In this document: in pieces, positions 1 through 8,721 of the stretch
How the letters are laid out: each line of letters opens with the position of its first letter
Position numbering within the stretch: the stretch's first letter is position 1
Source: Burkholderiales bacterium
Lineage (GTDB): Bacteria > Pseudomonadota > Gammaproteobacteria > Burkholderiales > Burkholderiaceae_C
Assembly (NCBI GenBank): GCA_016191525.1
Contig: JACPOK010000014.1
Coordinates: 372,001 to 436,000, forward strand
Length of the DNA stretch: 64,000 nt
Reading direction: 5' to 3'
Notes under the pieces: generated by a model
Databases searched by the model: none
The model's input: only the letters and a program-made list of their open reading frames with translations
What the model was told of the DNA's origin: nothing
Position numbers and translations under genes: made by a program

Positions 1-689
1 TTCTTGCGGATCACGTCGCCCTTGGTGTAGGCCGGGATCGGCAGGTTGACCATGTTGTCGCCCATCGGGTGCGCGCCGGTTCCGGGGTAGAACGGGTGCT
101 GGAAGATGCCCACCATCAGCACGCGCTCGTCGCCGGAGAGGATGTCCTCGGTGCCGTTGCCGTGGTGCACGTCGAAATCCACCACCGCCACGCGCTTCAG
201 GCCGTGGCGCTCCAGCGCATACAAGGCGCCCACGGCCACCTGGTTGAACACGCAAAAGCCCATGGCCCGGTCGTGGCAGGCATGGTGGCCGGGCGGGCGC
301 ACCGCGCAGAAAGCGTTTTCCAGCTCGCCCGCCATCACCGCGTCGGTGGCGGCCAGCACGGCGCCGCTGGCACGCAGCACGGCGCTCCAGGTGTGGGGGT
401 TCATGGCGGTGTCGGGGTCGATCCGGGCGTAGCCGCGGCCGCCGGCGGCAATGTGCTCGGCCAGCTCCATCTCCAGCCCGCGGATGGCGGCCACGTGCAT
501 CTTGCTGTGGGCCAGCTCGATCATCTCGGTGGAGGCTTCGGGCGCTTCGCGCCGGTCCAGCGCATCGCCGACCCCGCTGGCCAGCAGCCGGTCCTCGATC
601 GCGTCGAGCCGCTCGGGGCATTCGGGATGGCCCGGCCCCATTTCGTGCCGGCGGCAGTCGGCGTGTGTGAAATAACCGGTTTTGTTCAC
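1..689 (-). CDS. Histone deacetylase family protein, 3' end cut off by window edge
   Basis: Zinc-dependent deacetylase fold (HDAC / AcuC / acetylpolyamine amidohydrolase superfamily). About 229 codons are visible from a GTG start at 687-689; the C-terminal part lies beyond the left edge. Visible family hallmarks, in order, are RPPGHHA (tandem histidines of the charge relay) and VDFDVHHGNGT, carrying the Asp and His metal ligands. The N-terminus (MNKTGYFTHADCRRHEMGPG) has the usual 'HxMGPGHPE' opening. The RBS is weak, so a start elsewhere is possible. The gene is divergent from the MoxR gene at 733, leaving a 43-bp shared upstream region. The natural substrate cannot be told from sequence. 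Confidence 0.88.
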   Translation of the reverse strand, partial: MNKTGYFTHADCRRHEMGPGHPECPERLDAIEDRLLASGVGDALDRREAPEASTEMIELAHSKMHVAAIRGLEMELAEHIAAGGRGYARIDPDTAMNPHTWSAVLRASGAVLAATDAVMAGELENAFCAVRPPGHHACHDRAMGFCVFNQVAVGALYALERHGLKRVAVVDFDVHHGNGTEDILSGDERVLMVGIFQHPFYPGTGAHPMGDNMVNLPIPAYTKGDVIRK

Positions 690-732
690 TCTAACGCTCA
701 GCTAACGGGAAATTGGGATAACGTCACGCACC

Positions 733-1653
733 ATGGATGCACAACAAAAACTCAAGGCGCTCCTCAATCAGCTTAACACGGTGATCGTCGGCAAACCCGC
801 CCAGGTGCAGGACTGCGTGGCCTGCCTGCTGGCCGGCGGGCACCTCTTGATCGAGGACGTTCCCGGCGTCGGCAAGACCACCCTGGCCCATGCGCTTGCG
901 CGGGCTTTCGGCCTGCAGTTCTCGCGGGTGCAGTTCACGGCCGACCTGATGCCCAGCGACCTGTCGGGCGTGTCCATCTACGAACGCGGCAAGGAGCATT
1001 TCGTGTTCCATCCCGGGCCCATCTTTGCCCAGGTACTCCTGGCCGATGAGATCAACCGCGCCAGCCCCAAGACGCAGAGCGCGCTGCTGGAAGCCATGGA
1101 AGAAAAGCAGGTCACGGTGGAAGGCGAAACCCGTGCCCTGCCCTCGCCCTTCTTCGTGATCGCCACCCAGAACCCGCACGACCAGCTGGGCACCTTCGCC
1201 CTGCCCGAGTCGCAGCTGGACCGCTTTTTGATGCGCATCTCGCTGGGCTACCCCGACCGGGCCGCCGAGCGCGAACTGCTCAACGGCCGCGACCGGCGCG
1301 ACATGCTGGACCGGCTGGAAAGCACGCTCTCCGCCGTCGAGCTGCAGGCGCTGCAGGAGATGGTGCTGAACGTGCATGCCGCCGGCCCGCTGCTGGACTA
1401 TGTGCAGGAGCTGATCGCCGCCACCCGCTCGGGCCGCTGGTTCCTGCAGGGCCTGTCGCCGCGTGCCGGCATTTCGGTGGTGCGCGCCGCCAAGGCGCAG
1501 GCCCTGCTGTCCGGGCGCGACTACGTGGCGCCCGACGACGTGCAGGCCATCCTGCCGCAGACCGTCGCTCACCGGCTGATCCCGGTCAGCGACGCGGGCC
1601 GCGGCCCGGTGGAGCAGGTGCGGGCGATGGTGGAGGCCGTGCCTCTGCCGTAA
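733..1653 (+). CDS. MoxR-family AAA+ ATPase
   Basis: 306-residue AAA_3 ATPase of the MoxR group, chaperone-like ATPases that usually work with VWA or DUF58 partners. Walker A is VPGVGKTT at residues 43-50 and Walker B is LLADEINR at 102-109 (D105, E106); the arginine-rich lid follows. It is followed after 2 bp by a DUF58 gene and then by a TgpA-like transglutaminase, the standard MoxR/DUF58/transglutaminase arrangement, so the three products probably act together at the inner membrane. Function of the group is largely inferred from this conserved context. Confidence 0.93.
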   Translation: MDAQQKLKALLNQLNTVIVGKPAQVQDCVACLLAGGHLLIEDVPGVGKTTLAHALARAFGLQFSRVQFTADLMPSDLSGVSIYERGKEHFVFHPGPIFAQVLLADEINRASPKTQSALLEAMEEKQVTVEGETRALPSPFFVIATQNPHDQLGTFALPESQLDRFLMRISLGYPDRAAERELLNGRDRRDMLDRLESTLSAVELQALQEMVLNVHAAGPLLDYVQELIAATRSGRWFLQGLSPRAGISVVRAAKAQALLSGRDYVAPDDVQAILPQTVAHRLIPVSDAGRGPVEQVRAMVEAVPLP

Positions 1654-1655
1654 GG

Positions 1656-2639
1656 GTGCCCGTGGACGCCGCCAGCCTCAACCCCTTCAGCTTCGCCCGC
1701 CGGCGCTTCCGCCAGTGGTGGCAGGCGCGGATCCCGCTGTCGGACACCAAGACGCTGACGCAGCGCACCGTGTACATCCTGCCCACGCGCCCCGGCTTCA
1801 TGCTGGGCGCCACGCTTCTGGTGCTGCTGGTGGCCTCCATCAACTACCAGCTGAACCTGGGCTACCTGCTCACCTTCCTGCTGGCGGGCAGCGCGGTGGT
1901 GGGCATGCATGTGTGCCACGGCACGCTGCGCGGCCTGACGATGAACCTGGTCGCGCCCGACCCGCAATATGCCGGCTCCAGCGCCACCTTCGCCGTGGTG
2001 CTGACCAATACGCGCAAGACCGTGCGCCACGGCATCGGCATGGCGGTGCTGGACGCCACGCATGAAGACCGCTGGGTCTGGGCCGACGTGCCCGCGCAGG
2101 GCAGCTGCAGCGTGCACGTGGCCTTCAAGCCCGAGCGGCGCGGCCTGCACCGCGTGCCGCCGCTCACGGCCGAGACGCGCTTTCCGCTGGGCACCTTCCG
2201 CGTGTGGACCGTGTGGCGCCCCGCCGCGCAGGTGCTGGTGTACCCGGCGCCCGAGCTGTTCCCGCCGCCGCTGCCGCCCGGTGAGCCGCGCTCGGGCGGC
2301 GCCGCCACCGCGCGCATCCAGAGCACCGGCGAGTTCGACGGCGTGCGCGCCTACCGCCGGGGCGACCCGCTCAAGCTGGTGGTCTGGAAAAAAGCCGCCA
2401 AGGCCGACGAGCTGGTCAGCCGCGACACGCAGCAGGCCCAGCGCTACGAGCTGTGGCTGGACTTCGCCCAGGCCGGCCACCTCGATACCGAGCACAAGAT
2501 TTCCCGCCTGACAGCCTGGGTGCTGCAGGCCGACCGGCTGGCCATGGACTACGGCCTGCGCCTGCCGGCACTGGAGATCAAGCCCGCCAGCGGCGAGGCG
2601 CACAAGCGCCGCTGCCTGGAGGCCCTCGCAACATGCTGA
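1656..2639 (+). CDS. DUF58 domain protein
   Basis: 327 residues from a GTG start two bases after the MoxR stop codon. Two hydrophobic segments at about residues 45-90 anchor it in the membrane. The DUF58 signature is present near residues 230-255 (YRRGDPLKLVVWKKAAK, the conserved GDP..L..W+..A+ motif). DUF58 proteins resemble VWA domains and are typically encoded beside MoxR. The gene overlaps the next gene by 7 bp (ATGCTGA), indicating translational coupling. Confidence 0.9.
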   Translation: MPVDAASLNPFSFARRRFRQWWQARIPLSDTKTLTQRTVYILPTRPGFMLGATLLVLLVASINYQLNLGYLLTFLLAGSAVVGMHVCHGTLRGLTMNLVAPDPQYAGSSATFAVVLTNTRKTVRHGIGMAVLDATHEDRWVWADVPAQGSCSVHVAFKPERRGLHRVPPLTAETRFPLGTFRVWTVWRPAAQVLVYPAPELFPPPLPPGEPRSGGAATARIQSTGEFDGVRAYRRGDPLKLVVWKKAAKADELVSRDTQQAQRYELWLDFAQAGHLDTEHKISRLTAWVLQADRLAMDYGLRLPALEIKPASGEAHKRRCLEALATC

Positions 2640-4636
2640 AGCGCCTGAACGCCCTGCCGCGCGACGGCCGCGACGCCCTGTTCCTGTTGGTGGTGATCTG
2701 CTGGGTGCTGCTGCCGCAGGTGCCCAACCTGCCCTGGTGGTGCAGCCTGCTGGCCGCCGGCGTGCTGGTGTGGCGCGGCGCGCTGGCCTTTGGCTCGCGG
2801 CCGCTGCCGGGCAAGTGGTGGCTGCTGGGGCTGCTGGCCCTGACCGTCGGCGCCACGTTGCTCACGCACCGCACGCTGCTGGGCCGGGACGCGGGCGTCA
2901 CCATGATCGTGGTGCTGCTGGCCCTGAAGACGCTGGAGCTGCGCGCCAGGCGCGATGCCTTCGTGGTCTTCTTCCTGGGCTTCTTCACGATGCTCACCAA
3001 CTTCTTCTTCTCGCAGTCGCTGCTGACGGCGGCGGCCATGCTGGTGGCGCTGCTGGGGCTGCTCACGGCGCTGGTCAACGCGCACATGCCGGTGGGCAAG
3101 CCACCGCTTGCGCAGGCGGCGCGCACGGCCGGGATGATGGCGCTGCTGGGCGCGCCGGTGATGGCCGTGCTGTTCGTACTGTTCCCGCGTTTCGCGCCGC
3201 TGTGGGGCATACCCGGCGACGCCATGAGCGGGCGCAGCGGCCTGTCCTCCAGCATGCAGGTGGGCAACCTGGCCAAGCTGGCGCTGGACGAAAGCGTGGC
3301 CATGCGCGTGAAGTTCGAGGGCGAGCCGCCCGCGCAGCAGGACCTGTATTTCCGCGGCCCGGTGCTCACCGCCTTTGACGGGCGCGAATGGCGGCCACTG
3401 CAGCCGCGGCTGGGCTCGCGCATCTCCGCGCTGGGCGGCCCTTCGGGCCTGCAGGTCAGCGGCGCGCCGGTGCGCTACGAGGTGACGCTGGAGCCGAACA
3501 ACCGGCCCTGGATCTTCACGCTGGACGCGGCGCCCCGTTCACCGGAAGTGCCCGCCATGCAAACCGGGATGACCAGCGAGCTGCAGTGGATAGGCAACCG
3601 CCCCGTGACGGACCTGCTGCGCTACAGCGCCGAGAGCTACACCAGCTTTCGCCACGGCCCGGCCAATTTTGCCGCCGTGCTGCCCGACTACCGCGAGCTG
3701 CCGCCCGGCTTCAACCCCCGCACCCTGCAGCTGGCCACCGAGCTGATGCGCGCCTCCACCGCGCCGCCCAGCGACAAGCTGGCACTGGTGCAGGCCGCGA
3801 TGAACCGGCTGCGCACCGGCGGCTACACCTACACGCTGGAGCCCGGCGTGTACGGCGAGCAAACGGCCGATGAATTCTGGTTCGACCGCAAGGAAGGTTT
3901 CTGCGAGCACATCGCATCGGCCTTCGTGGTGCTGATGCGCGGCATGGACATTCCCGCGCGCATCGTCACTGGCTACCAGGGCGGCGAACGCAATACCGTG
4001 GACGGCTTCTGGACGCTGCGGCAAAGCGATGCGCACGCCTGGGCCGAGGTGTGGCTGGCCGGCCGCGGCTGGGTGCGGGTGGACCCCACCACCGCCGTGG
4101 CGCCCAGCCGCACCGGCAGCTTCCTGCGCCTGCAGCCTCCGCGCGGCGTGATCGCAACCGCCTTTGGCGCGGTGACGCCCGGCCTGGCCACCAGCTTGCG
4201 CGCCGCCTGGGAAGCGGTGAACAACGGCTGGAACCAATGGGTGCTGAACTACACGCAAAGCAAGCAGCTGAACCTGCTGAAGGACATCGGCATCGAATCG
4301 CCCAGCTGGGAAGACCTGCTCAACGTGCTGATCGCGCTTGTGGTGGGCGTGGCGCTGTGCGGCGCCGCCTGGACGATGTGGGAGCGCACCCAGCACGACC
4401 CCTGGCTGCGCCTGCTGGCACGGGCGCGCAAGCGGCTGCTGCGCGCGGGGATGGAGCTGCCCGCCGCCAGCCCGCCCCGGCAGATCGCGGCCGCTGTCAC
4501 CGCCCGCTTCGGGGCCGGCACGCAGGCGCTGGCCGACTGGCTGCTGCGCCTGGAAGCCCAGCGTTATGCGCGCTCGCCCCACACCGCGCTGGCCGCGTTG
4601 CAGCGAGAATTCAGGCAACTGCCCTGGCCCACCTGA
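2633..4636 (+). CDS. TgpA-like membrane transglutaminase (DUF3488/transglutaminase)
   Basis: 667 residues. The start at 2633 (MLKRLNALP) is chosen because it overlaps the DUF58 stop in ATGCTGA. The N-terminal ~200 residues contain about six membrane helices (DUF3488-type), followed by a periplasmic transglutaminase core with the Cys-His-Asp triad at C424 (EGFCEHIASAF), H468 (SDAHAWAEVW) and D484 (VRVDPTTAV). A last membrane helix lies near residues 565-585, with a cytoplasmic tail. The architecture matches the TgpA family (Pseudomonas TgpA is reported essential). Its substrate here is unknown; it forms the third member of the MoxR/DUF58 operon. Confidence 0.92.
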   Translation: MLKRLNALPRDGRDALFLLVVICWVLLPQVPNLPWWCSLLAAGVLVWRGALAFGSRPLPGKWWLLGLLALTVGATLLTHRTLLGRDAGVTMIVVLLALKTLELRARRDAFVVFFLGFFTMLTNFFFSQSLLTAAAMLVALLGLLTALVNAHMPVGKPPLAQAARTAGMMALLGAPVMAVLFVLFPRFAPLWGIPGDAMSGRSGLSSSMQVGNLAKLALDESVAMRVKFEGEPPAQQDLYFRGPVLTAFDGREWRPLQPRLGSRISALGGPSGLQVSGAPVRYEVTLEPNNRPWIFTLDAAPRSPEVPAMQTGMTSELQWIGNRPVTDLLRYSAESYTSFRHGPANFAAVLPDYRELPPGFNPRTLQLATELMRASTAPPSDKLALVQAAMNRLRTGGYTYTLEPGVYGEQTADEFWFDRKEGFCEHIASAFVVLMRGMDIPARIVTGYQGGERNTVDGFWTLRQSDAHAWAEVWLAGRGWVRVDPTTAVAPSRTGSFLRLQPPRGVIATAFGAVTPGLATSLRAAWEAVNNGWNQWVLNYTQSKQLNLLKDIGIESPSWEDLLNVLIALVVGVALCGAAWTMWERTQHDPWLRLLARARKRLLRAGMELPAASPPRQIAAAVTARFGAGTQALADWLLRLEAQRYARSPHTALAALQREFRQLPWPT

Positions 4637-5718
4637 TGCTCTTCCGTCTTCTCATTGCTTCTTTTTTGATAGCAGCCCACGCACAGCCGGTGTGCGCTGC
4701 AGCCGATTCTCCCCCCAAAAAACCGGCGGCGGCCAAGCCGGCGCGCCAGCCCGGCGTGCCCTACGCCACCCGCGCCGACGCCATGGCGTTTGCCGATGAG
4801 CTTGCCAGCCGCCGCGACCTGGACCGCGACTGGGTGCGCCGCGCCATCGGCCAGGCGCAGCACCTGCCCTCCATCCCGCGGCTGATGCTGCCCGCGCCTT
4901 CGGGCACGCCCAAGAACTGGCGCGTGTACCGCAGCAGGTTCATCGACAGCACGCGCATCAATGCCGGCGTGAAGTTCTGGGCCGCCAACCGCGAAACCCT
5001 GGAGCGGGCCGAAACCGAATTCGGCGTGCCCGCTGAAATCATCGTGGGCATCATCGGCGTGGAAACCATTTACGGCCAGCAGATGGGCAGCTTCCGCGTG
5101 ATCGACGCGCTGGCCACGCTGGCCTTCAATTTTCCCGACGCGCATCCGCGCGCCGCGGAACGCCGCGAGTATTTCCGCGGCGAGCTGGAGCAGTTCCTCA
5201 GCCTGCAAAGCCGCACCGGCGGCGATCCGCTGGTGCCGGTGGGCAGCTATGCCGGCGCCATGGGCATGCCGCAGTTCATGCCCAGCAGCTGGGTGCGCTG
5301 GGCGGTGGACTATGACGGCGACAGCCGCATCGACCTGGCCGGCAGCCCGGCCGACGTGATCGGCTCGGTGGCCAACTACTTCAAGGGCTACGGCTGGCAC
5401 ACCGGCATGCCCACCCACTACAGCGTGAGCTTCGACACCGGTAAGCTCGAGAAAGAGGCGCTGTTGGCGCCCGACATCCTGCCCAGCTTCAGCGTGGCCA
5501 GCTTCACCGCCAAGGGCGCGGTGCTGCCGCCGGAAGGCCTGGAGCACAAGGGCCCGCTGGCGCTGGTGGAATTGCAGAATGGCGCGGCCGAGCCCAGTTA
5601 TGTGGCGGGCACCGAGAATTTCTACGTGGTCACCCGCTACAACTGGTCGAGCTACTACGCCATGGCCGTGATCGAACTGGGCCGCGAAATCAAGGCCGCG
5701 CTGCGGCAGGCGCCTTAA
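4636..5718 (+). CDS. mltB: Lytic murein transglycosylase B-type
   Basis: 360 residues. The ATG shares one base with the stop of the transglutaminase gene (TGATG). The N-terminus is a Sec-type signal (LLIASFLIAAHAQ, then VCAAA), possibly lipidated at C20, though the lipobox is poor. The SLT_2/MltB domain carries the catalytic Glu at E143 (GIIGVETIYGQQMG) and the later motif GSYAGAMGMPQFMPSSW. The enzyme cleaves peptidoglycan glycan strands in the periplasm, forming 1,6-anhydro-muramyl ends. It lies in the same direction as the transglutaminase operon, suggesting a shared envelope role. A 17-bp palindrome (4657-4673) encodes part of the signal peptide. Confidence 0.92.
   Translation: MLFRLLIASFLIAAHAQPVCAAADSPPKKPAAAKPARQPGVPYATRADAMAFADELASRRDLDRDWVRRAIGQAQHLPSIPRLMLPAPSGTPKNWRVYRSRFIDSTRINAGVKFWAANRETLERAETEFGVPAEIIVGIIGVETIYGQQMGSFRVIDALATLAFNFPDAHPRAAERREYFRGELEQFLSLQSRTGGDPLVPVGSYAGAMGMPQFMPSSWVRWAVDYDGDSRIDLAGSPADVIGSVANYFKGYGWHTGMPTHYSVSFDTGKLEKEALLAPDILPSFSVASFTAKGAVLPPEGLEHKGPLALVELQNGAAEPSYVAGTENFYVVTRYNWSSYYAMAVIELGREIKAALRQAP
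4657..4673. repeat. 17-bp imperfect palindrome, copy 1
   Basis: GCTTCTTTTTTGATAGC inside the mltB signal-peptide codons (ASFLIA). It is one of seven 17-mers of the form GCT-N11-AGC in the window and is unusually AT-rich for its surroundings. Confidence 0.55.
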
Positions 5719-5731
5719 AGGAACCCAGGCC

Positions 5732-6364
5732 ATGTCTTCGCTCTGGTCATGGGTGGAAACATGGCGCGAGCTGGGCGCCATGGCCGCCGACGAGGGCATC
5801 TTCAACCGCCTGTGCGGCTGCTGGACCGAGAAGCACCGCAAGTACCACACCCTGCAGCACCTGCGCGAATGCATGTCGCACCTGGACGCCGCGTACGAAG
5901 AAGCCAACCAGCCCGCCGAGATCCGCCTGGCGCTGTGGTTCCACGACGCGTACTACGACCCGCGCCGCAAGGACAACGAAGCGCGCAGCGCGCAGTGGGC
6001 CAGCGAAAGCATCCTGCAGGCCGGGCTGGCGCCCGAGGTGGCGCAGCGCGTGCACACCATGGTGATGGCCACCTGCACCCACAGCCCCGCTGCTGACCGC
6101 GACCTGCAGCTGCTGCTGGACATCGACCTGGCCATCCTGGGCGCCGAGGCGCCGCGCTTCGATGAATCCGACCTGCAGGTGCGCGCCGAGTACGCCCACG
6201 TGCCCGACGCCGAATTCCGCGAAGGCCGCACCCGGGTGCTCACCGGCTTCCTGGAGCGGCCGCGCTTGTACGGCACACCGTTTTTCCATGACGCGCTGGA
6301 GGAGCGCGCGCGGGACAATTTGCGCAGGTCGCTGGCGCGGCTGCGGGCTGCCTCAGCCACTTAG
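5732..6364 (+). CDS. HD-superfamily metal-dependent hydrolase (COG4339-like)
   Basis: 210 residues with a single HD-type domain. Likely metal ligands are H39 and H43 (KYHTLQHL) and the H71-D72 pair (LALWFHDAYYDP), followed by a distal Asp (LLLDIDLAILG). This matches the small HD proteins of the 'predicted metal-dependent phosphohydrolase' group; a phosphohydrolase activity is known for the superfamily, but no substrate is assigned. It starts 13 bp after mltB with an AGGAACCC-type RBS and ends 4 bp inside the 3' end of the convergent peptidase gene. Confidence 0.8.
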   Translation: MSSLWSWVETWRELGAMAADEGIFNRLCGCWTEKHRKYHTLQHLRECMSHLDAAYEEANQPAEIRLALWFHDAYYDPRRKDNEARSAQWASESILQAGLAPEVAQRVHTMVMATCTHSPAADRDLQLLLDIDLAILGAEAPRFDESDLQVRAEYAHVPDAEFREGRTRVLTGFLERPRLYGTPFFHDALEERARDNLRRSLARLRAASAT

Positions 6365-7194
6365 CGCAGCAGCACCGCCAGGTGCGCGTCCAGCGCCTTC
6401 TGGAAATCTGCCAGGTCTTCGCCGAACGCGGCGCGGAAATTCACCACCGCGTCGCGCGACTCGCGGTAGCTGCGAAAGTACGCCAGCACCTTCGCATATG
6501 AATGCCGCTCGACCAGAAACTCCGTGACCAGGTAGGCGAAGGGATAGGTGGCGTTGAAGCCCCGCTCCTGCCGCACCTTGAGCCATTGGTCCAGCGAGTC
6601 CATGCGCGCCAGCGCCACCAGCCCGCCGTCGTTGCGCACCGGGCGCACCCTGGCCAGCATGTCCGCGCGCGCCGCAGCCAGGTCCACCACGCCGAGCTCG
6701 TGCGTCACCTGGAAGGCAATCCATTCAGCAAAACCCTCCACCAGCCACTGGTGCCGCCCCAGCGGGCGGTGGCCCGACAGCTCCAGCTGCGAGCCATGCA
6801 CCATCTCGTGCGCCATCGTCACCAGCCGGTCGGGCCAGCCGTCGGCCGCCATGGCCGGCTCGTTGACCAGCACGCGCTTGTTGGCCACCGCGGCCTTCGC
6901 AAAAGCCGCGGTGGCCGTCGCCATCTCGGGCTTGAGCTTCATGTGCGTCACCAGCGCCGCCGCGAACTCGGCACGGTCGGCATACAGCTCCATGGTGAAC
7001 GAGGGCATGGGCAGCTGCAGCTTGCGCGTCAGCACGAAGATAACGGCGTCGGCCGCGGCCGGGAAGTCGGCGATCGCACGGCCGTCTACGGAGTCAACGC
7101 CGGGTTTGGCGGCCAGCGGAACCTCGCGCGGCGCCGCCGCGCACGGCAAATGAAGCAACGCGCCAAGAGCCAGCAGCGCGAGCAGCCTGCTCAC
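6361..7194 (-). CDS. Secreted HExxH (gluzincin-type) peptidase-like protein
   Basis: 277 residues from GTG 7194, chosen because it overlaps the upstream stop as GTGA and begins a clear signal peptide (VSRLLALLALGALLHLPCAA). A zinc-peptidase motif is at residues 129-133 (MAHEMVHGSQ), with a downstream glutamate in LVEGFAEWIA (about 153-157) as third ligand. This is the layout of MA-like/DUF1570-type gluzincins. Periplasmic or outer-membrane location is likely. It is the last gene of a minus-strand run with DUF2867 and cupin genes. Its substrate is unknown. Confidence 0.8.
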   Translation of the reverse strand: MSRLLALLALGALLHLPCAAAPREVPLAAKPGVDSVDGRAIADFPAAADAVIFVLTRKLQLPMPSFTMELYADRAEFAAALVTHMKLKPEMATATAAFAKAAVANKRVLVNEPAMAADGWPDRLVTMAHEMVHGSQLELSGHRPLGRHQWLVEGFAEWIAFQVTHELGVVDLAAARADMLARVRPVRNDGGLVALARMDSLDQWLKVRQERGFNATYPFAYLVTEFLVERHSYAKVLAYFRSYRESRDAVVNFRAAFGEDLADFQKALDAHLAVLLR

Positions 7195-7712
7195 AGCCTG
7201 CCCGCGGCAACGGCCCGCGCCATCAGCCGTTGCACACCCCATTTGTGGAACGGGATGATGAACCACAGGTAGACCTTGCCAAAGGTGTTGTGCACGCTGC
7301 AGATGGTGGACACCACCACGCTCGCCGCGTCACCTTGCCCCTCTTTCAACACCGAGAGCCGGAAATCCAGGTGCTTGTTGTTTCGCCCCGCGACCAGCTC
7401 GAAATCAGTCAGGCTGAAGATCGGCCAGGGCCCGATGGTGTCGCCCACGCCGTAACGGGGCTTGACCATTGGATGCATGATTTCCGCCGCGGTGGGTGCG
7501 GCCAGCCCGCCCCAGGAGGCCAGGCGGTTGCGCACGAGCAGCAGCAGCTTCATCCACCAAGGGTGGTGGCCGAAGATGGCGAAGAAGATCTGAACGACGC
7601 CGGCCTGCGGATGCGCCAGCGGCGCGCGGTAGGAATCGCGAAACCATGCCGCTTCAACCGCGTGGCGGTCAAGCGTGCTGGCCAGGGGGATGTCGCAGGC
7701 GATGACCCTCAT
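7191..7712 (-). CDS. DUF2867 family protein
   Basis: 173 residues. The pattern (HHPWWMKLLLLVRNRLASW, then KHLDFRLSVL, then IIPFHKWGVQRLM near the end) fits DUF2867, a family of unknown function. No signal peptide or catalytic motif is evident. The ATG at 7712 directly abuts the cupin stop codon (7713-7715) and the stop overlaps the peptidase start by 4 bp, so the three genes look like one transcript. Confidence 0.8.
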   Translation of the reverse strand: MRVIACDIPLASTLDRHAVEAAWFRDSYRAPLAHPQAGVVQIFFAIFGHHPWWMKLLLLVRNRLASWGGLAAPTAAEIMHPMVKPRYGVGDTIGPWPIFSLTDFELVAGRNNKHLDFRLSVLKEGQGDAASVVVSTICSVHNTFGKVYLWFIIPFHKWGVQRLMARAVAAGRL

Positions 7713-8078
7713 TCAGATCCACTGGTCATTCTGCGCCGTGCGGTCGCCGCGTTCATCCCCCGTATTGAGCACGCCGCGCGGCTCGATCAGCAGGAGCTTG
7801 ACCTCGCGTTCCGCATACGGCTTGTGCTCCACGCCCTTGGGCACAACGAACATCTCCCCGGCGTTCAGGACCACCGCGCCGTCGCGCATGTCGATGCGCA
7901 GCGAGCCTTCCAGCACGATGAAAGTCTCATCGGTGTCCTTGTGGTCGTGCCAGACAAAATCGCCTTCAAGCCGGACGATCTTGAACTGGTAGTCGTTCAT
8001 CTCGGCGACGACCTTGGGCGTCCATTGCTCGCTGAAGAGGCTGAACTTCTGCTGAAAATTCACGGGGGTGTGGGACAT
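7713..8078 (-). CDS. Cupin domain protein
   Basis: 121 residues, start at ATG 8078 (MSHTPVNFQQKFSLF) with a GGAG RBS about 11 bases upstream. A single cupin barrel contains motif 1 (FVWHDHKDTDETFIVLEG, with the two His and Glu metal ligands) and motif 2 (GEMFVVPKGVEHKPYA). It resembles small mannose-6-phosphate-isomerase-like cupins; no substrate can be assigned. A longer reading from 8132 is open but would run into the cassette R box, so the shorter start is preferred. The integron-type cassettes lie immediately upstream. Confidence 0.87.
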   Translation of the reverse strand: MSHTPVNFQQKFSLFSEQWTPKVVAEMNDYQFKIVRLEGDFVWHDHKDTDETFIVLEGSLRIDMRDGAVVLNAGEMFVVPKGVEHKPYAEREVKLLLIEPRGVLNTGDERGDRTAQNDQWI

Positions 8079-8121
8079 GGCTTTGCTCCATTCAAGCTTC
8101 GTTTCCGTGTCGAGCGACATG

Positions 8122-8631
8122 TTAGGGCGCATCGGCGTTGAGCTCCTGCCGAATCAACTGGATCAGTTCCTCTCTGCGCTTCTCAAAACTCTCTTGGTGA
8201 GTTCCCAACCGCTCCCATGCATCCGTCGCACCCGCCGGAAGAGCCTGCGTAGTCTCGAATCTCTGGAGGTCCTCCACCGTTCCGATTTCGATCAATAAGA
8301 GATAGTAGTCGCGAAGCGCGTTGAAGTACGAGTTTGAAGCTGATAGGACGGCCGCGCTTAGATAAAGCGAATTTCGCAAACGGAAAGAATTCAGAGTCTG
8401 ATCAAGAGAAGTCAATTCCTGCTTTGAGGGCAGGTTGGTGCGAATGCTTACATGAAGGTCTTCAACCAATCCCCAAAGTTCTCTGTGCTTCGCCACACGC
8501 TCCGCAGAGAATGCTTTCCTATTTTCACTCGATCGATTAACTTTCCACTGTCGATAGCTCAAGTACGCAACAGAAAGGGAGGCGATAAACGTTAATAGCG
8601 AACTCACGATTGCGACTTGCCACGTGTCCAT
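8122..8631 (-). CDS. Cassette A gene: membrane-anchored hypothetical protein
   Basis: 169 residues, not recognised. One N-terminal membrane helix (about residues 5-27, VAIVSSLLTFIASLSVAYL) is followed by a charged, probably coiled-coil cytoplasmic domain. The TAA stop lies inside the R'' box of the cassette. The start is 11 bases after the attC R' core, as usual for cassette genes, and no clear Shine-Dalgarno is seen. Codon use and GC are unlike the flanking chromosomal genes, consistent with transfer. Confidence 0.72.
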   Translation of the reverse strand: MDTWQVAIVSSLLTFIASLSVAYLSYRQWKVNRSSENRKAFSAERVAKHRELWGLVEDLHVSIRTNLPSKQELTSLDQTLNSFRLRNSLYLSAAVLSASNSYFNALRDYYLLLIEIGTVEDLQRFETTQALPAGATDAWERLGTHQESFEKRREELIQLIRQELNADAP

Positions 8632-8637
8632 AAATGT

Positions 8638-8721
8638 GCGCCCTAACGTTTGACATGAGGGGCGGCCGCAAGTGGGCGAAGCCCGCTTGTGGACGTCCCC
8701 TCGATGGAAGGGTTAGGTCTC
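8638..8721 (-). other. attC recombination site (59-base element)
   Basis: On the minus strand: R'' ACCTAAC (8712-8718) and R' GTTAGGG (8641-8647), nearly matching RYYYAAC...GTTRRRY. Between them is an imperfect palindrome: CATCGAGGGG pairs with CCCCTCATG leaving one extra-helical base, then an inner stem CACAAGCGGGC / GCCCACTTG around a short TTC loop. Length (84 bp) and extra-helical base are typical for attC sites recognised as single strands by integron integrases. The expected crossover is G^TT at 8647/8646. Confidence 0.82.
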
